Made by a program: the position numbers and the translations under genes. DNA of 64,000 nucleotides from Acanthochromis polyacanthus (taxonomy: Eukaryota > Chordata > Actinopteri > Pomacentridae), in NCBI RefSeq assembly GCF_021347895.1, contig NC_067116.1, forward strand, positions 45,752,628 through 45,816,627, given 5' to 3'. The notes below the pieces were generated by a model that did no database searches, was not told the DNA's origin, and saw nothing but the letters and a program-made list of their open reading frames with translations. Of this stretch, positions 15,101 through 22,517 are shown piece by piece (the first letter of the stretch is position 1; the number at the start of each line of letters is the position of its first letter).

Positions 15101-18100
15101 ATTAGTTAATTGTGGTTGTTTTCTCCTGACTTGATCCTTGCTTGTTTCATCTACTCTCAGATAAAAGCGTCTTCTAAACAAAAATGTAGAAATTGTAGTT
15201 TTTTTTTCCAGCTCCTACAATAAACATCTCTAAATTTAGCGTCAGCGTGAGACCAAACTGAACAACAGTCTCTTTATTTTTATCAGCAGCCCTCAGTGAG
15301 ATCTGAAAACCTCCACTAGACCAAAATAAAAGATGTTTTTATCGGTGAAAGCAAACAGCAGCTTCATGACTGTGAGTCACGGATTTTTATTGGATGCAAC
15401 AGAAAACAACAGATCCTGTTTTCTACATCAGACATTGAATGCAGCATTTAAAAATGGCATCTTTTGCATTTTATAACAGATATAGAAGAGTGGAAGACGT
15501 TAACCTCCCAAATATCAGAATAACCAGGGATGAGAATTTTCTGCCGATCTGCGGAATTCCGTGGATTTTATCATTGCCAGGGTCTTTCTTGTGAATCGTC
15601 TAAATTTGAGGAGAAAATTTTTTTGGGGGGGGTGAGGTATGTTTATGGTCGGCCAGTCGTAATATCGAACGGCTGCTAATATCCACCGCGCTGAATGCTA
15701 GCTGCATGTCATATACAGTCCTGTAATCCAATCACCATGAAGTGTAGAGTCCAGGGATGGGAATTTTCCGCCGATTTCCTTTCAAGTTTGAACACTTTAG
15801 TGTCGCTGATAGTCCCGCGAGATGGTAACGACGTTAACGATAGCTTGTTAACGACGATTGTAAACGGCCCAGTGATTGGAAGCCGCTGCGCCGCACACAG
15901 CCTCCTCCTCAACAACTTTCTGCTGGAATCAGAACTTGCTGATCCCATCCCTGAATAACTGATTTATTAGATTTATTACAGGTCAGTGTAGAAACTCACT
16001 GTAACAGTCTGTATTACATTTTTCTATTTTATCTTGCCATTTATTCATAATTTTACTAATGTACCACTTATGTCTTATTGTTTTTCTACAAAGGACTGCA
16101 TTTATTCTCATATCATTGTCATTTTCTTCAGGTTTATCAAACTTTATTTTGTCATCTGTGCTGCATAAAAAGTCATAAAAAAGAAAATAAATATTTATCT
16201 GAAGCATCAGGCAGTTTAAAACCAAGCTTACAGACTGTTTAACTCATTTAAAATGCTGTTTCCCTTGAAATAATTCCAAAGAAAAGTGTGTATCGGGTTA
16301 ATTTTTACAGATTATAGGTTTGTAGAATTAAGAAGTGCTGCAGTGTCTGTGGAACTTTCTTTCTTTTTCTCTGCAGATGAGAACGAGTGTCAGGCTGGAA
16401 CAGTGTGTGGTTCTGCTTCCTGCTACAACACGCTGGGCAGCTTTAAGTGCGTTTGTCCTTCCGGCTTCGACTTCGAGCAGAACGCCGGCGGCTGTCAGGA
16501 CGTGAACGAGTGTTCGACGGGAACGAATCCCTGCGTGTACGGCTGCTCCAACACCGACGGAGGATACCTGTGTGGATGTCCAGGAGGCTTCTACAGAGCA
16601 GGACAGGGGTGAGCACAGATTATTGACTCTATCCAATCTTTATTTATCCCTCCTTTTGTCCTTAAAAAGTTCGACAATTCAGCAAAAAAAATCTCCATAT
16701 TTATGAAAATTTGCAAAACCTTCAGGAAGAAAATTCCAATAATTCCTTAAAAGATTTCTTTAAAAAAAATACTCCAAATGTGGCAAGAAAATTCTTGTAA
16801 ATATTTTTTAAAAATGAGAAAAAATCTTCCAAAGAATATCTAAAGTGATTCCATATATATATCAGTAAAACTTCTATTTTCTTTTAAAACATTTCTTGTT
16901 TTTCTTTCGATGTTTGAATGTTGTGAAGCTCTTTGTGGTGCGATTTCATCGGATGAAAAATGTGATACAAATAAAGATCGATTGATTGAGTCACATAAAA
17001 ATCAAGTAAAATCCCGTGAAATTCGCTGGATTTTACTTGATTTTTATGTGAATGTTCTTAAAGAAACATTTTTTTAACATTTCTTTTTTTCCCACCAAAA
17101 AATGTTTAAAAATTTCTCAAAAATATTGGAAATGTGGACATCAGAAGTTTCACAGTGAAAATATATTTTTTCTCTGCATTTCAAACTTTAAACGGGTCAG
17201 TTTGACCCACAGGACGACAGGAGGGTTGAACCCGGAGGAATCGTTGAGGACACGTACAGAATAAACTCAGCAATAAATGACAAGAAGACAGTTGAAGAGT
17301 GAAGCAGTTAATCTGCTTCTAAAGTTGTGAAGTTAAAACTTTACGTTGTGAAATGTTCCAGGTTTGTGCAGCAGAAAAACTAAAGAGGAAACTTCAGTTG
17401 TTTTGTTGCATCTTTCCATTCAGTGTCTGATACTATGACTTCTTTTTTTTTTGGACAAAATTCATGATGATTTTTTTTTAAATGCTCTATAGTGTTTTCA
17501 CAGCCTACTTTACATTATTTCATCACATGGCATGTTTTTACCACATAGTACAGAGTAATGAGGCCAAAAACTGTCTCAAGTGATGAATCTTAGAACATTA
17601 AACTAAGTAAACCCGTTTTATTATGTGTTACTTTTAGAAAAAGAAACTAAATGGTGAAGTTTTTTATCCAATGAGCAGAGATGAAAAGAAAAACTGTCAC
17701 CAGAGATGAATCTCTGACCGGAACGTTAAACGGAATCAACCCATTTTAATTTAATTTCTTTTTAATCTGATGTTTAAAGATCGTTTTGAGGAAATATCTG
17801 TTTGAATAATGTTCCTATGAGGTTGAAAGTTAAAACATTTTGGCTGCAACATTCAGAGAACGTCATCAGGTTCCATTTTAATCGATAACAAAGGAACCCA
17901 GCATCTAATATTCTCTTTCTACTGGACATGGGAAAGTTAGAGCTCCATAGATGCCTGTATTCATGAACTGGGTAAATTCCAGATAACAGGAAGTACACTG
18001 ACAGCTTCAGTTTGTATTTGCTGCCAACATGAAGGAGTTGTGGTTCCACTGGGGATGAATCCTCTGGAATTGTTTCTGCTCAAATGCCTCCTTTTTTGTT

Positions 18101-19449
18101 GTAGTTTGCTGACAAATCCATCAATATGTACTTTTTTGCTCCTGATAAAAGCAGTGTTACATGTTAATAGAAAAACACTTGACCATGTTCCACGTCTGTC
18201 TCCACCAGTCACTGCATAACGGGCTCAGGGTTCCCCGGTCAGCTGGCCGACGGAGACGAGGACGACAGTTTGTCTCCTGAAGCTTGTTACGAATGTAAGA
18301 TCAACGGAGGAGGAAAGAACGGACGACACCGACGCCACACCGACAAGAACGACCTCAACCAGGTACGCCGGCTACCAGACCGGTTCTTAGTGCTGGTCCT
18401 GGTTCCTGGAAGGTTTCAGGGTCAGAACTGGGGAGACTTTATGAACATTCAGGAATCCAAATCCAATCAAAAGCAGCTGGATTTGCGTTTTTGGTGAAAT
18501 AAAATGAAGCAGCACAGTTAGTGTTTTTGTCTTCAAGTACAGTTCTCCACAATTGTTGTGTTCCAAACAATTTGAGTATAAATATTTATACATACACATA
18601 TATATACACACACACTACTGTTCAATAGTTTGGGGTCACCCAGACTGTTTTTTTCCCAGTAAAACTCCCACTTTTATCCATGTGCTAACATAGCTGCATA
18701 AAGGTTTTCTAACCATCAATGAGCCTTTCAGCACCATTAGCTAACACAATGTAGCATTAGAACACAGGAAATGTTCCTCTGTACCCCTATGGAGATATTC
18801 CATTAAAAATCAGCTGTTTACAGATAGAATAGTCATTTACCACATTAACTATGTCTGCACTGGATTTATCATTCATTTAATGCTATCTTCAATGAAAAAA
18901 CCTGCTTTTCTTTCAACAATAAGGACATTTCTAAGTGAGCCCAGACGGTGGTGTATGTTGTTATGCTGTGGTTTTTCTGGTTCCTTCAGATCAGATTGGG
19001 CTGTATTTGGCCCCCTGAACTAAAATGAGTGTGGCACCCCTGGTTTACAGTCTCCTTTCTTCTGCCTGTAGGAGGCGGTGGTGAGCATGGCCAGCGTGGA
19101 CATCCAGACCTCCATCCCCATGAACGTCTCCCTGAGCTCGCTGCTCAACAAAGAGCCTCTGCTGGAGCTGCTTCCGGCCCTGCAGCCGCTGGAGCACCAC
19201 GTCCGCTACGTCATCACCCACGGCAACGCCAACGAACACTTCCGCCTGCTGGAACGCCGTGACGGGAAGAGCGTCCTCCGGCTGGGGAAGAGGCCCCCGT
19301 CGGCCGGGTCCTACCGGCTGGAGATCGCCAGCCTGCCGCTGTTCGGGCCCCGGAGGATGCACCAGCTGGAGGAGCAGCACGACAGCGACTACCGGCGAGG
19401 GGAGATCGGAGAAGCCCTGCGCATCAAGCTCCACATCCACCTGCACTGA
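1..19449 (+). CDS. fbn2/fbn3: Fibrillin (FBN2/FBN3 type), C-terminal 1,092 residues, 23 exons, 5' truncated by the window
   Basis: Secreted glycoprotein that polymerises into extracellular microfibrils, scaffolds elastin and binds latent TGF-beta/BMP complexes (family knowledge). Exons seen: 1-106, 1337-1462, 3297-3422, 3509-3625, 3935-4063, 5135-5254, 5413-5538, 6074-6226, 6314-6376, 6482-6607, 7754-7873, 7955-8077, 8285-8416, 9966-10091, 10430-10636, 11768-11893, 11970-12092, 12848-12964, 13184-13312, 13722-13841, 16377-16608, 18209-18362, 19072-19449. They total 3,279 bp, exactly 1,093 codons, with no frameshift, and all introns are GT-AG. Domain order is cbEGF25-31, TB6, cbEGF32-36, TB7, cbEGF37-43, furin site, propeptide. 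TB7 reads CELCPLPGT and TTDGR, and the protein ends [13 protein letters not shown], which resembles FBN2/FBN3 more than FBN1. DMDEC in cbEGF38, [10 protein letters not shown] in cbEGF42 and the nearby cortexin-1 gene favour FBN3. The N-terminal two thirds lies upstream of the window. Family assignment is firm; the paralogue is inferred. Confidence 0.95.
329..716 (+). mobile_element. SINE/LINE-3'-end-like insertion inside the repeat
   Basis: Its 3' end reads TTGGCGCCATATAAATAAAA, the usual 3' end of teleost L2-type LINEs and their SINEs. Candidate target duplication TAGCC lies at 324-328 and 717-721. No coding region is visible. Confidence 0.5.
831..876 (+). repeat. (GGAT)n microsatellite
   Basis: About eleven perfect GGAT units at the tail of the dispersed repeat. 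Such tails are where these elements usually end. Confidence 0.9.
1337..1462 (+). CDS. fbn2/fbn3: Fibrillin exon 2 (cbEGF26)
   Basis: A 126-bp exon, phase 1 at both ends, between acceptor CCTCAG and donor GTGAGT. It starts [15 protein letters not shown], close to the FBN1/FBN2 [14 protein letters not shown] domain, and has six cysteines and the calcium-site acidic residues. Confidence 0.95.
1585..1700 (+). repeat. Dispersed teleost repeat (GGATAAAAGCATCTGCTAAA type)
   Basis: Contains CTTTGGATAAAAGCATCTGC followed by TAAATGAAAATGTAGAA, a very common teleost repeat end. Related pieces are at 15130-15200 and, reversed, near 59575-59660. Confidence 0.55.
1824..3060 (-). mobile_element. Decayed non-LTR retrotransposon in fibrillin intron
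   Basis: At about 2975-3010, read on the minus strand, the sequence gives [13 protein letters not shown], a core reverse-transcriptase motif of L2-like LINEs. Toward 1824 it ends in a LINE-like 3' tail (AAATTTATT in the + direction). It has many stops and no intact frame. Confidence 0.55.
3297..3422 (+). CDS. fbn2/fbn3: Fibrillin exon 3 (cbEGF27)
   Basis: A 126-bp exon after acceptor TCACAG. It starts [17 protein letters not shown]. The unusual DRNEC opening is shared with human fibrillins at the same position and helps anchor the domain numbering. Confidence 0.95.
3509..3625 (+). CDS. fbn2/fbn3: Fibrillin exon 4 (cbEGF28)
   Basis: A 117-bp exon starting [17 protein letters not shown]. It is a short-loop cbEGF with a possible N-glycosylation sequon (NGT) and lies only 86 bp after the previous exon. 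Donor is GTACGA. Confidence 0.95.
3935..4063 (+). CDS. fbn2/fbn3: Fibrillin exon 5 (cbEGF29)
   Basis: A 129-bp exon after acceptor CTGCAG. It starts [18 protein letters not shown], with the extended first loop typical of this fibrillin domain. Donor is GTGAGT. Confidence 0.95.
4104..5073 (+). mobile_element. Non-autonomous hAT-like element
   Basis: The left end CAGGGGTACGTCCAACC and the right end (reverse complement CCCCAGTGGTCCCCAACC) are imperfect inverted ends typical of hAT elements. The interior is non-coding and contains a second repeat rich in TTAATTAATT (about 4370-4860) ending AAAGTCCCAGCCCTAATC, probably nested. No clear 8-bp target duplication was seen. Confidence 0.5.
5135..5254 (+). 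CDS. fbn2/fbn3: Fibrillin exon 6 (cbEGF30)
   Basis: A 120-bp exon starting [17 protein letters not shown] and containing [16 protein letters not shown]. It matches the fibrillin domain two before TB6. Confidence 0.95.
5413..5538 (+). CDS. fbn2/fbn3: Fibrillin exon 7 (cbEGF31)
   Basis: A 126-bp exon starting [17 protein letters not shown] and ending [12 protein letters not shown]. It is the last cbEGF before TB6. Confidence 0.95.
5539..6073 (+). other. Intron 7-8
   Basis: A 535-bp AT-rich intron with a T-rich run before the TB6 acceptor. No repeat family or gene was recognised. Confidence 0.6.
6074..6226 (+). CDS. fbn2/fbn3: Fibrillin exon 8 (TB6, first part)
   Basis: A 153-bp exon starting [18 protein letters not shown]. 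It carries the triple-cysteine hallmark ([13 protein letters not shown]) of the TGF-beta-binding-protein-like domain and a sequon (NTT). TB domains are eight-cysteine modules shared with LTBPs. Confidence 0.95.
6314..6376 (+). CDS. fbn2/fbn3: Fibrillin exon 9 (TB6, second part)
   Basis: A 63-bp micro-exon encoding [18 protein letters not shown] and then ARE. It carries the final TB6 cysteine and the linker to cbEGF32. TB6 is also split over two exons in human fibrillins. Confidence 0.93.
6482..6607 (+). CDS. fbn2/fbn3: Fibrillin exon 10 (cbEGF32)
   Basis: A 126-bp exon after acceptor CCGTAG. It starts [17 protein letters not shown] and continues [19 protein letters not shown], the standard fibrillin domain following TB6. 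Confidence 0.95.
6985..7110 (-). pseudogene. LINE reverse-transcriptase fragment, copy A
   Basis: The minus strand encodes [17 protein letters not shown] residues (+ strand GGGCCC near 7005). It is short and decayed. Confidence 0.5.
7410..7560 (-). pseudogene. LINE reverse-transcriptase fragment, copy B
   Basis: Same motif as copy A (+ strand GGGCCC near 7432), with independent substitutions. It belongs to the tandem duplication and is not functional. Confidence 0.5.
7754..7873 (+). CDS. fbn2/fbn3: Fibrillin exon 11 (cbEGF33)
   Basis: A 120-bp exon starting [16 protein letters not shown] and ending [12 protein letters not shown]. It is very conserved among fibrillins. Donor is GTCAGT. Confidence 0.95.
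7955..8077 (+). CDS. fbn2/fbn3: Fibrillin exon 12 (cbEGF34)
   Basis: A 123-bp exon starting [18 protein letters not shown]. The short CAFRC loop is diagnostic of this position. Confidence 0.95.
8285..8416 (+). CDS. fbn2/fbn3: Fibrillin exon 13 (cbEGF35)
   Basis: A 132-bp exon starting [16 protein letters not shown] and containing [21 protein letters not shown] replaces the usual D-[IVL]-[DN]-E-C start, but the calcium-ligand positions remain. Confidence 0.95.
8440..9010. other. Intron 13 proximal half, probable retroelement 3' region
   Basis: Starts with GATTGATTGATTTCTTTATT, the antisense look of a LINE 3' tail with GATT repeats. No coding remnant was identified in the rest. Confidence 0.35.
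9013..9175 (+). repeat. Repeat R1, left member of an inverted pair
   Basis: ACATGCCATATGATGAAAT through CATGAATTTTGTCCAAAA recurs on the opposite strand at 17440-17560 with small differences. Confidence 0.7.
9180..9895 (+). mobile_element. hAT-like remnant in intron 13
   Basis: Contains CAGGGGTACGTGGGATTT near 9230 and, toward the right, GGTACGTCACTGAAGAAAGG with GTTGAGAGTCAGTGG. I associate both with a common fish hAT family. No transposase frame is present. Confidence 0.35.
9966..10091 (+). CDS. fbn2/fbn3: Fibrillin exon 14 (cbEGF36)
   Basis: A 126-bp exon starting [17 protein letters not shown]. It is the last cbEGF before TB7. Acceptor is TCACAG and donor is GTAAGA. Confidence 0.95.
10430..10636 (+). 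CDS. fbn2/fbn3: Fibrillin exon 15 (TB7)
   Basis: A 207-bp single-exon TB domain. It starts [18 protein letters not shown] and has [12 protein letters not shown] and CELCPLPGT followed by GPGYTTDGR. The PLPGT and TTDGR segments fit FBN2/FBN3; FBN1 has different residues here. Confidence 0.95.
10950..11500 (+). repeat. Repeat R2, left member of an inverted pair, with central palindrome
   Basis: A long AT-rich element ending GACAACAGGAGGGTT. Its centre (11125-11172) is an inverted repeat in which TCAACTAAAATCCAGTGAA faces its complement. The element recurs reversed at 16650-17228. It resembles a fish repeat family whose ends carry CAACAGGAGGGTTAA. Confidence 0.7.
11768..11893 (+). CDS. fbn2/fbn3: Fibrillin exon 16 (cbEGF37)
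   Basis: A 126-bp exon starting [17 protein letters not shown]. It is first of the seven C-terminal cbEGF domains. The VMPxLC pattern resembles FBN2. Confidence 0.95.
11970..12092 (+). CDS. fbn2/fbn3: Fibrillin exon 17 (cbEGF38)
   Basis: A 123-bp exon starting [18 protein letters not shown] and separated from the previous exon by a 76-bp intron. The DMDEC start and FLCKNTEGS are closest, from memory, to FBN3. Confidence 0.95.
12125..12195 (+). repeat. Dispersed repeat fragment (CCTTTATTAGTCCCACAGCG)
   Basis: The same short element recurs at 61896-61966 with CCTTTATTAATCCCACAACG. It is common in teleost genomes; the class is uncertain. Confidence 0.5.
12196..12740 (+). other. AT-rich stretch of intron 17
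   Basis: Loose internal repetition of GAGGGTTTTCTAAAT-like strings and T-runs. No gene or defined element was recognised. Confidence 0.5.
12848..12964 (+). CDS. fbn2/fbn3: Fibrillin exon 18 (cbEGF39)
   Basis: A 117-bp exon starting [18 protein letters not shown]. It is the most conserved C-terminal domain. FTQHQTACI closes the domain. Confidence 0.95.
13184..13312 (+). CDS. fbn2/fbn3: Fibrillin exon 19 (cbEGF40)
   Basis: A 129-bp exon starting [18 protein letters not shown] and ending LDSTGLECE. The DNNEC opening occurs at this position in all fibrillins I recall. Confidence 0.95.
13313..13721 (+). other. Intron 19
   Basis: A 409-bp intron. No repeat or regulatory element is recognisable beyond the splice signals. 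Confidence 0.6.
13722..13841 (+). CDS. fbn2/fbn3: Fibrillin exon 20 (cbEGF41)
   Basis: A 120-bp exon after a polypyrimidine acceptor (CCCCCAG). It starts [17 protein letters not shown], and the HYQWNQC segment is diagnostic. Confidence 0.95.
13900..14450 (-). repeat. Probable antisense LINE remnant in intron 20
   Basis: Begins with TTATTTTTTATTTAACCTTA and continues with phrases such as CGGTGTCCTCAGCGTACAGA that resemble antisense LINE sequence. It is strongly decayed and the class is a guess. Confidence 0.3.
14700..15480 (+). other. Intron 20 central part
   Basis: AT-rich sequence with one dispersed-repeat fragment (GATAAAAGCGTCTTCTAAAC at 15161-15180). Nothing else was recognised. Confidence 0.5.
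15752..15953 (+). mobile_element. Short hAT-like MITE
   Basis: A 202-bp element with perfect 11-bp ends, CAGGGATGGGA and TCCCATCCCTG. A second copy of the left end (AGGGATGAGAATTTTCTGCC) lies at 15526, so two relatives abut or are nested. No target duplication is evident. Confidence 0.5.
16377..16608 (+). CDS. fbn2/fbn3: Fibrillin exon 21 (cbEGF42 and cbEGF43 together)
   Basis: A 232-bp exon holding two cbEGF domains, [16 protein letters not shown] and [16 protein letters not shown], ending in phase 2 within GQG. All other cbEGFs seen whole here have their own exon. From memory the same two-domain exon exists in human FBN1, so this is ancestral. The preceding intron (2.5 kb) is the longest in the window. 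Confidence 0.95.
16650..17228 (-). repeat. Repeat R2, right member of an inverted pair
   Basis: Reverse complement of 10950-11500, including a central palindrome at about 16988-17048. Bases 16910-16985 are a LINE 3' end (ATACAAATAAAGATCGATTG) inserted into this copy. Confidence 0.7.
16910..16985 (+). mobile_element. LINE 3' end fragment with GATT tail
   Basis: GTGAAGCTCTTTGTGGTGCG, then AAATAAAGATCGATTGATTG, is a typical L2-like LINE 3' terminus. It is present in this copy of R2 and absent from the left copy. Confidence 0.55.
17440..17560 (-). repeat. Repeat R1, right member of an inverted pair
   Basis: Reverse complement of the 9013-9175 repeat: GGACAAAATTCATGATGA through TTACATTATTTCATCACATG. 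Confidence 0.7.
18209..18362 (+). CDS. fbn2/fbn3: Fibrillin exon 22 (C-terminal unique region, furin site)
   Basis: A 154-bp exon encoding HCITGSGF, the conserved [12 protein letters not shown] motif with its cysteine pair, and then a basic run ending RHRR. RHRR fits the R-X-[RK]-R furin consensus and aligns with the processing site that releases the fibrillin propeptide before assembly. It ends in phase 0. Confidence 0.93.
18613..18957 (+). mobile_element. MITE family M1, copy 1
   Basis: Begins CACTACTGTTCAATAGTTTG and continues with TAGCTAACACAATGTAGCAT. It ends near a partly deleted copy of the inverted terminus. M1 has about 350-bp units with ends resembling ACTACCGTTCAAAAGTTTGG. It lies in the last fibrillin intron. 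Confidence 0.75.
19072..19449 (+). CDS. fbn2/fbn3: Fibrillin exon 23 (C-terminal propeptide and stop)
   Basis: A 378-bp terminal exon starting [12 protein letters not shown] after acceptor CTGTAG; TGA is at 19447-19449. With nine residues after the furin site in the previous exon, the predicted propeptide is 134 residues, comparable to asprosin (FBN1) and placensin (FBN2). NVS is a potential N-glycosylation site. The end, [16 protein letters not shown], aligns best with FBN2. The exon is much more GC-rich than its surroundings. Confidence 0.94.
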   Translation, partial: EAVVSMASVDIQTSIPMNVSLSSLLNKEPLLELLPALQPLEHHVRYVITHGNANEHFRLLERRDGKSVLRLGKRPPSAGSYRLEIASLPLFGPRRMHQLEEQHDSDYRRGEIGEALRIKLHIHLH

Positions 19450-21515
19450 GCCGCTCTGGACTGACCTTCTACCCTCCACCTGCAGGGGCTCCCATCAGGG
19501 CTGCCAAAGACTGAGTCAGCGGCCCCAGTCTGCCACCACTTTGTTACTGTTCAACTTATTATCTGTTCATGTTTTGTGTGTTTTTTTTACCCTTCCAGTC
19601 CTGCCTGACCCTGTGAGATCCAGTGGAGGAGGTGGCAGAGAGATGACGCCGTTCTGGGACCACAGAGAAAGTCCATGAAGCACTTTGTACAGCTGAGCGT
19701 AAGAACAGGCTTTAAGAGGCGGATAAAGTGCTGAGAGTGGCCCACGCTGTCTGTGTACGCAGCACGTATGTCAGTATTTAAATCACTAAAAAGGCTGGAG
19801 GCAAAGGCCACGCTGGTCCCAGGACTCCGTCACCTCTCTGTGATCCTGGTAAAAATAAAAAAGATGAAACGTCACGGCGCTGGGGATCCAGGTTTCCGCC
19901 CCTCTCAGTATTGTAGTTTGTCATTTAATGTATTTGTGCTGTTTGAAAAATGTTAACACGAAGGACTGCAACATTTCCACAGCATTTCAGGTTCTTTTGG
20001 TCCATAGCTCTCTGTTTTCTTTTGTTTTTTATTATTGCTGGATGCCAATTTACCGCTTTCTCTGTCAGATAGTGAACCGCTCTGACGTTTGTTGGGTTAC
20101 CTCAGTCAGGACTCCATGCTGCCATGCTGACTTTAAAACATGAGGGGGTGCTAGCGTCCCTCGGCATCCACCACCAGCAGGGAACACCAGCTAGTAGCTC
20201 TAAAGAAGATAGACCAGGTCGCCTTTATTATCCTCTAAGGGATTACTATGACTTCAGGTGCACTGATTCTGGACCTTCATTTGTCCCACGTCTGGAGCTT
20301 TTAGCATCTCCTGCCTTCTTTGTTGTTCTTTTAACAAATCAAACCCTTCAGGAGAGCAGAGCAGGCGCCGGGCGGCTGAAACGACACTAAGCCGACTTTA
20401 TCTGACTTCTTTGACTTCACTGCTGAGCCTCGTTTACGACCCGACAGCAGGATAAGAAAAGGTACACGACACGTTAAAGCTGTAACTGGCAGTGAAACCT
20501 CACTCTCACAGAAACACCATCAGGTCATATTTCATTTCTTGTGATTTTGTTTTTTTTCTCTCAAAGAGGAAGAAAAAGGTGCTACATGATTCCATCTCTT
20601 ACGTGACGCTGTACAAAGAACAGTGCAGTCTTGAATCTGGATTGCAAAAGTGACTTTTTTTTGCTAGGTTTTGTTGTTGTGTTTGTCCGTCTTCTGTCTC
20701 AGTTGCTGAAAAACCAATATTATAACACTTGCTTCTTGAAAATTAAATTGTATATTTTTAAGTGAAATGTAGATGTTTTTTTAATGTCAAATACTCACAG
20801 TAAACCCAAGATTGAAGGCTTTAAAGTGCTGCTGACTTTGTTCTGATTGAAAACGGCGTCTTGTTTTTAAGTCACTGAGAAACAGAAAACACGTCAGACT
20901 TGAAGATAATTAACATTCCGATTATCTGGGAAGCTCACACTGTCTGTAAAATGTCATCAGGATCGCGCAAACTCGTCCATCCTGCTCGGATCTTATGGTG
21001 CTACGATGAAAACACGCTTTTCTCTGAACGTTCAGGTTGCTGCACTGTTCCACAGCCGAGACTATGTTTATAAGACAACCGTTTTCTAACCTGGGAACCT
21101 TTGTATACTTGTATCTTTAATGTCAGCTTGTAATTTTTCTTTTTTTTGCCACTATGTTGTTATTTTTTTGTTTTTAAAGGAAAAAGGCAGTGTGTTGCGT
21201 GTGCTTACTGTATCTCAGCTTCAAACTTGAATCATCATCATCTGCTCGCATCCAAGTATTTTATACTTTAGAATTCAGAAAAACAAGAAAGTTTTGATTG
21301 TTTTTTATTATTAGGCTGAAACCTGTCAATGAACTGAAAGCTGATACGACAATCATCCAACCAGCTGAGGATTAATAAAAAAATAAATCTTTAAAAAAAC
21401 CAAAGATTCATGACACAAATGGCAGTTTTGTAAAATTCAAATGATTCACATAAAATTGTAAACTTTTGTCCAGTGACATAAATGGCAATAAAGTAATGTG
21501 GGTTATATTTTTACG
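19450..21515 (+). other. Candidate fibrillin 3' UTR
   Basis: About 2 kb with no coding potential after the stop codon. AATAAA at 21487-21492 is followed by a GT/T-rich stretch from about 21497, a good cleavage signal. Earlier possible signals lie near 19853 and 21370. The exact end is unproven. Confidence 0.55.
21487..21492 (+). terminator. Candidate polyadenylation signal of fibrillin
   Basis: Canonical AATAAA followed within about 20 bp by GTGGGTTATATTTTT and then TTGTGTTCTTG, a typical downstream GU/U-rich element. Confidence 0.5.
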
Positions 21516-21538
21516 TCTTGTGTTCTTGTTTTTTTCTT

Positions 21539-22330
21539 TACTCCACCAAGGAGGCAGAGCTTTATCCGTCCGTCTGCAACATTACTCAAACACAGACCAA
21601 TGGATTTGGATAAAATTTCCAGGGAAGGACCAAGTGCTCAGATTTTGGCGTCACTGTAATGCTATGTATCCACTAGATCTGTTTTTCTCTCATGTAAACG
21701 CTCTGGAAATCCCTCCTTGGTCACTAGCGACCCACTAGGAGGTCACATGACTCCCTTCAGACCTTCAGTCCGGTAGATGCGTTGGACCAACATGGCGACT
21801 TTCTTTTATTTCGAAAACACTTCGGCGAAAAGTATTTCTGAAAGCATTTGAGGCGAGAAATAAGCTCCTGAACCCGTCCTCATTTTAGTTCGATGGCTAG
21901 TTGAGACGTTTGATGAAAGTTTCGTGATGCGTCAGACTTCGGCACGCCGCCCAGTCTACTTCATGTAAATGAGATACTGTCCACTCCGAGGAAATGCACC
22001 AGCATGCAATGTGATGCGTTTCGCATAGAAACAATGAATGGGATGCTGGAAATTGCCAGATCTAGTGGACACTGTAACCATGACAACCAGTGAACACTAC
22101 ATCAGCTGATTGTGATCCTACTACAAATCCACCTCTGAGGACTTATCAGGACTTATCCATCAGAAATGATCCAAGGAACAGCTGATTAAACTGTGGGGGT
22201 GTTTCTGAGTCCCATCAGTTCCCGCCTCCTGTTACATATTTAGGTCACATGATCCGGTATCCATACATAACGTACACATGCAGAACACGCCTGTACTCAG
22301 CAGAAGGTCATTTAGTTTGTGGTTACATTT
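21539..22330 (+). repeat. Dispersed repeat family Z, copy 1, interrupted
   Basis: Outer parts 21539-21668 and 22070-22330 match copies at 38555-39000 and 43876-44110, sharing for example CTACATCAGCTGATTGTGAT and CAAGGAACAGCTGATTAAAC. A different element sits in the middle at 21669-22069. Confidence 0.7.
21669..22069 (+). mobile_element. 401-bp element nested in family Z copy 1
   Basis: Terminal inverted repeats TCCACTAGATCTG and CAGATCTAGTGGA are perfect over 13 bp. The interior is CpG-richer than its surroundings. No transposase is present, so it is non-autonomous; the superfamily was not identified. Confidence 0.55.
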
Positions 22331-22511
22331 ATATTAAATGGAATCATTCTATGTTTCTGTGATTTCTGGCACAAATTTTTTCAAGATTTCAGCCGTTTGA
22401 AATGAAACGACTGAGCAGCTTTGGAGGAGGACTGAGCTCTGAGTGCTTTTCTTGTTTTTTGTGGATTCGCTGAGAAAAACAACACAAGGAGACGATAGCA
22501 GGAAGTCCTTT

Positions 22512-22517
22512 TTTATT
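22512..22517 (-). terminator. Candidate polyadenylation signal of the cortexin gene
   Basis: AATAAA on the minus strand followed (toward lower coordinates) by TTGTGTTGTTTTTCTC. It would give a 3' UTR of about 1.7 kb. Unproven. Confidence 0.3.
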
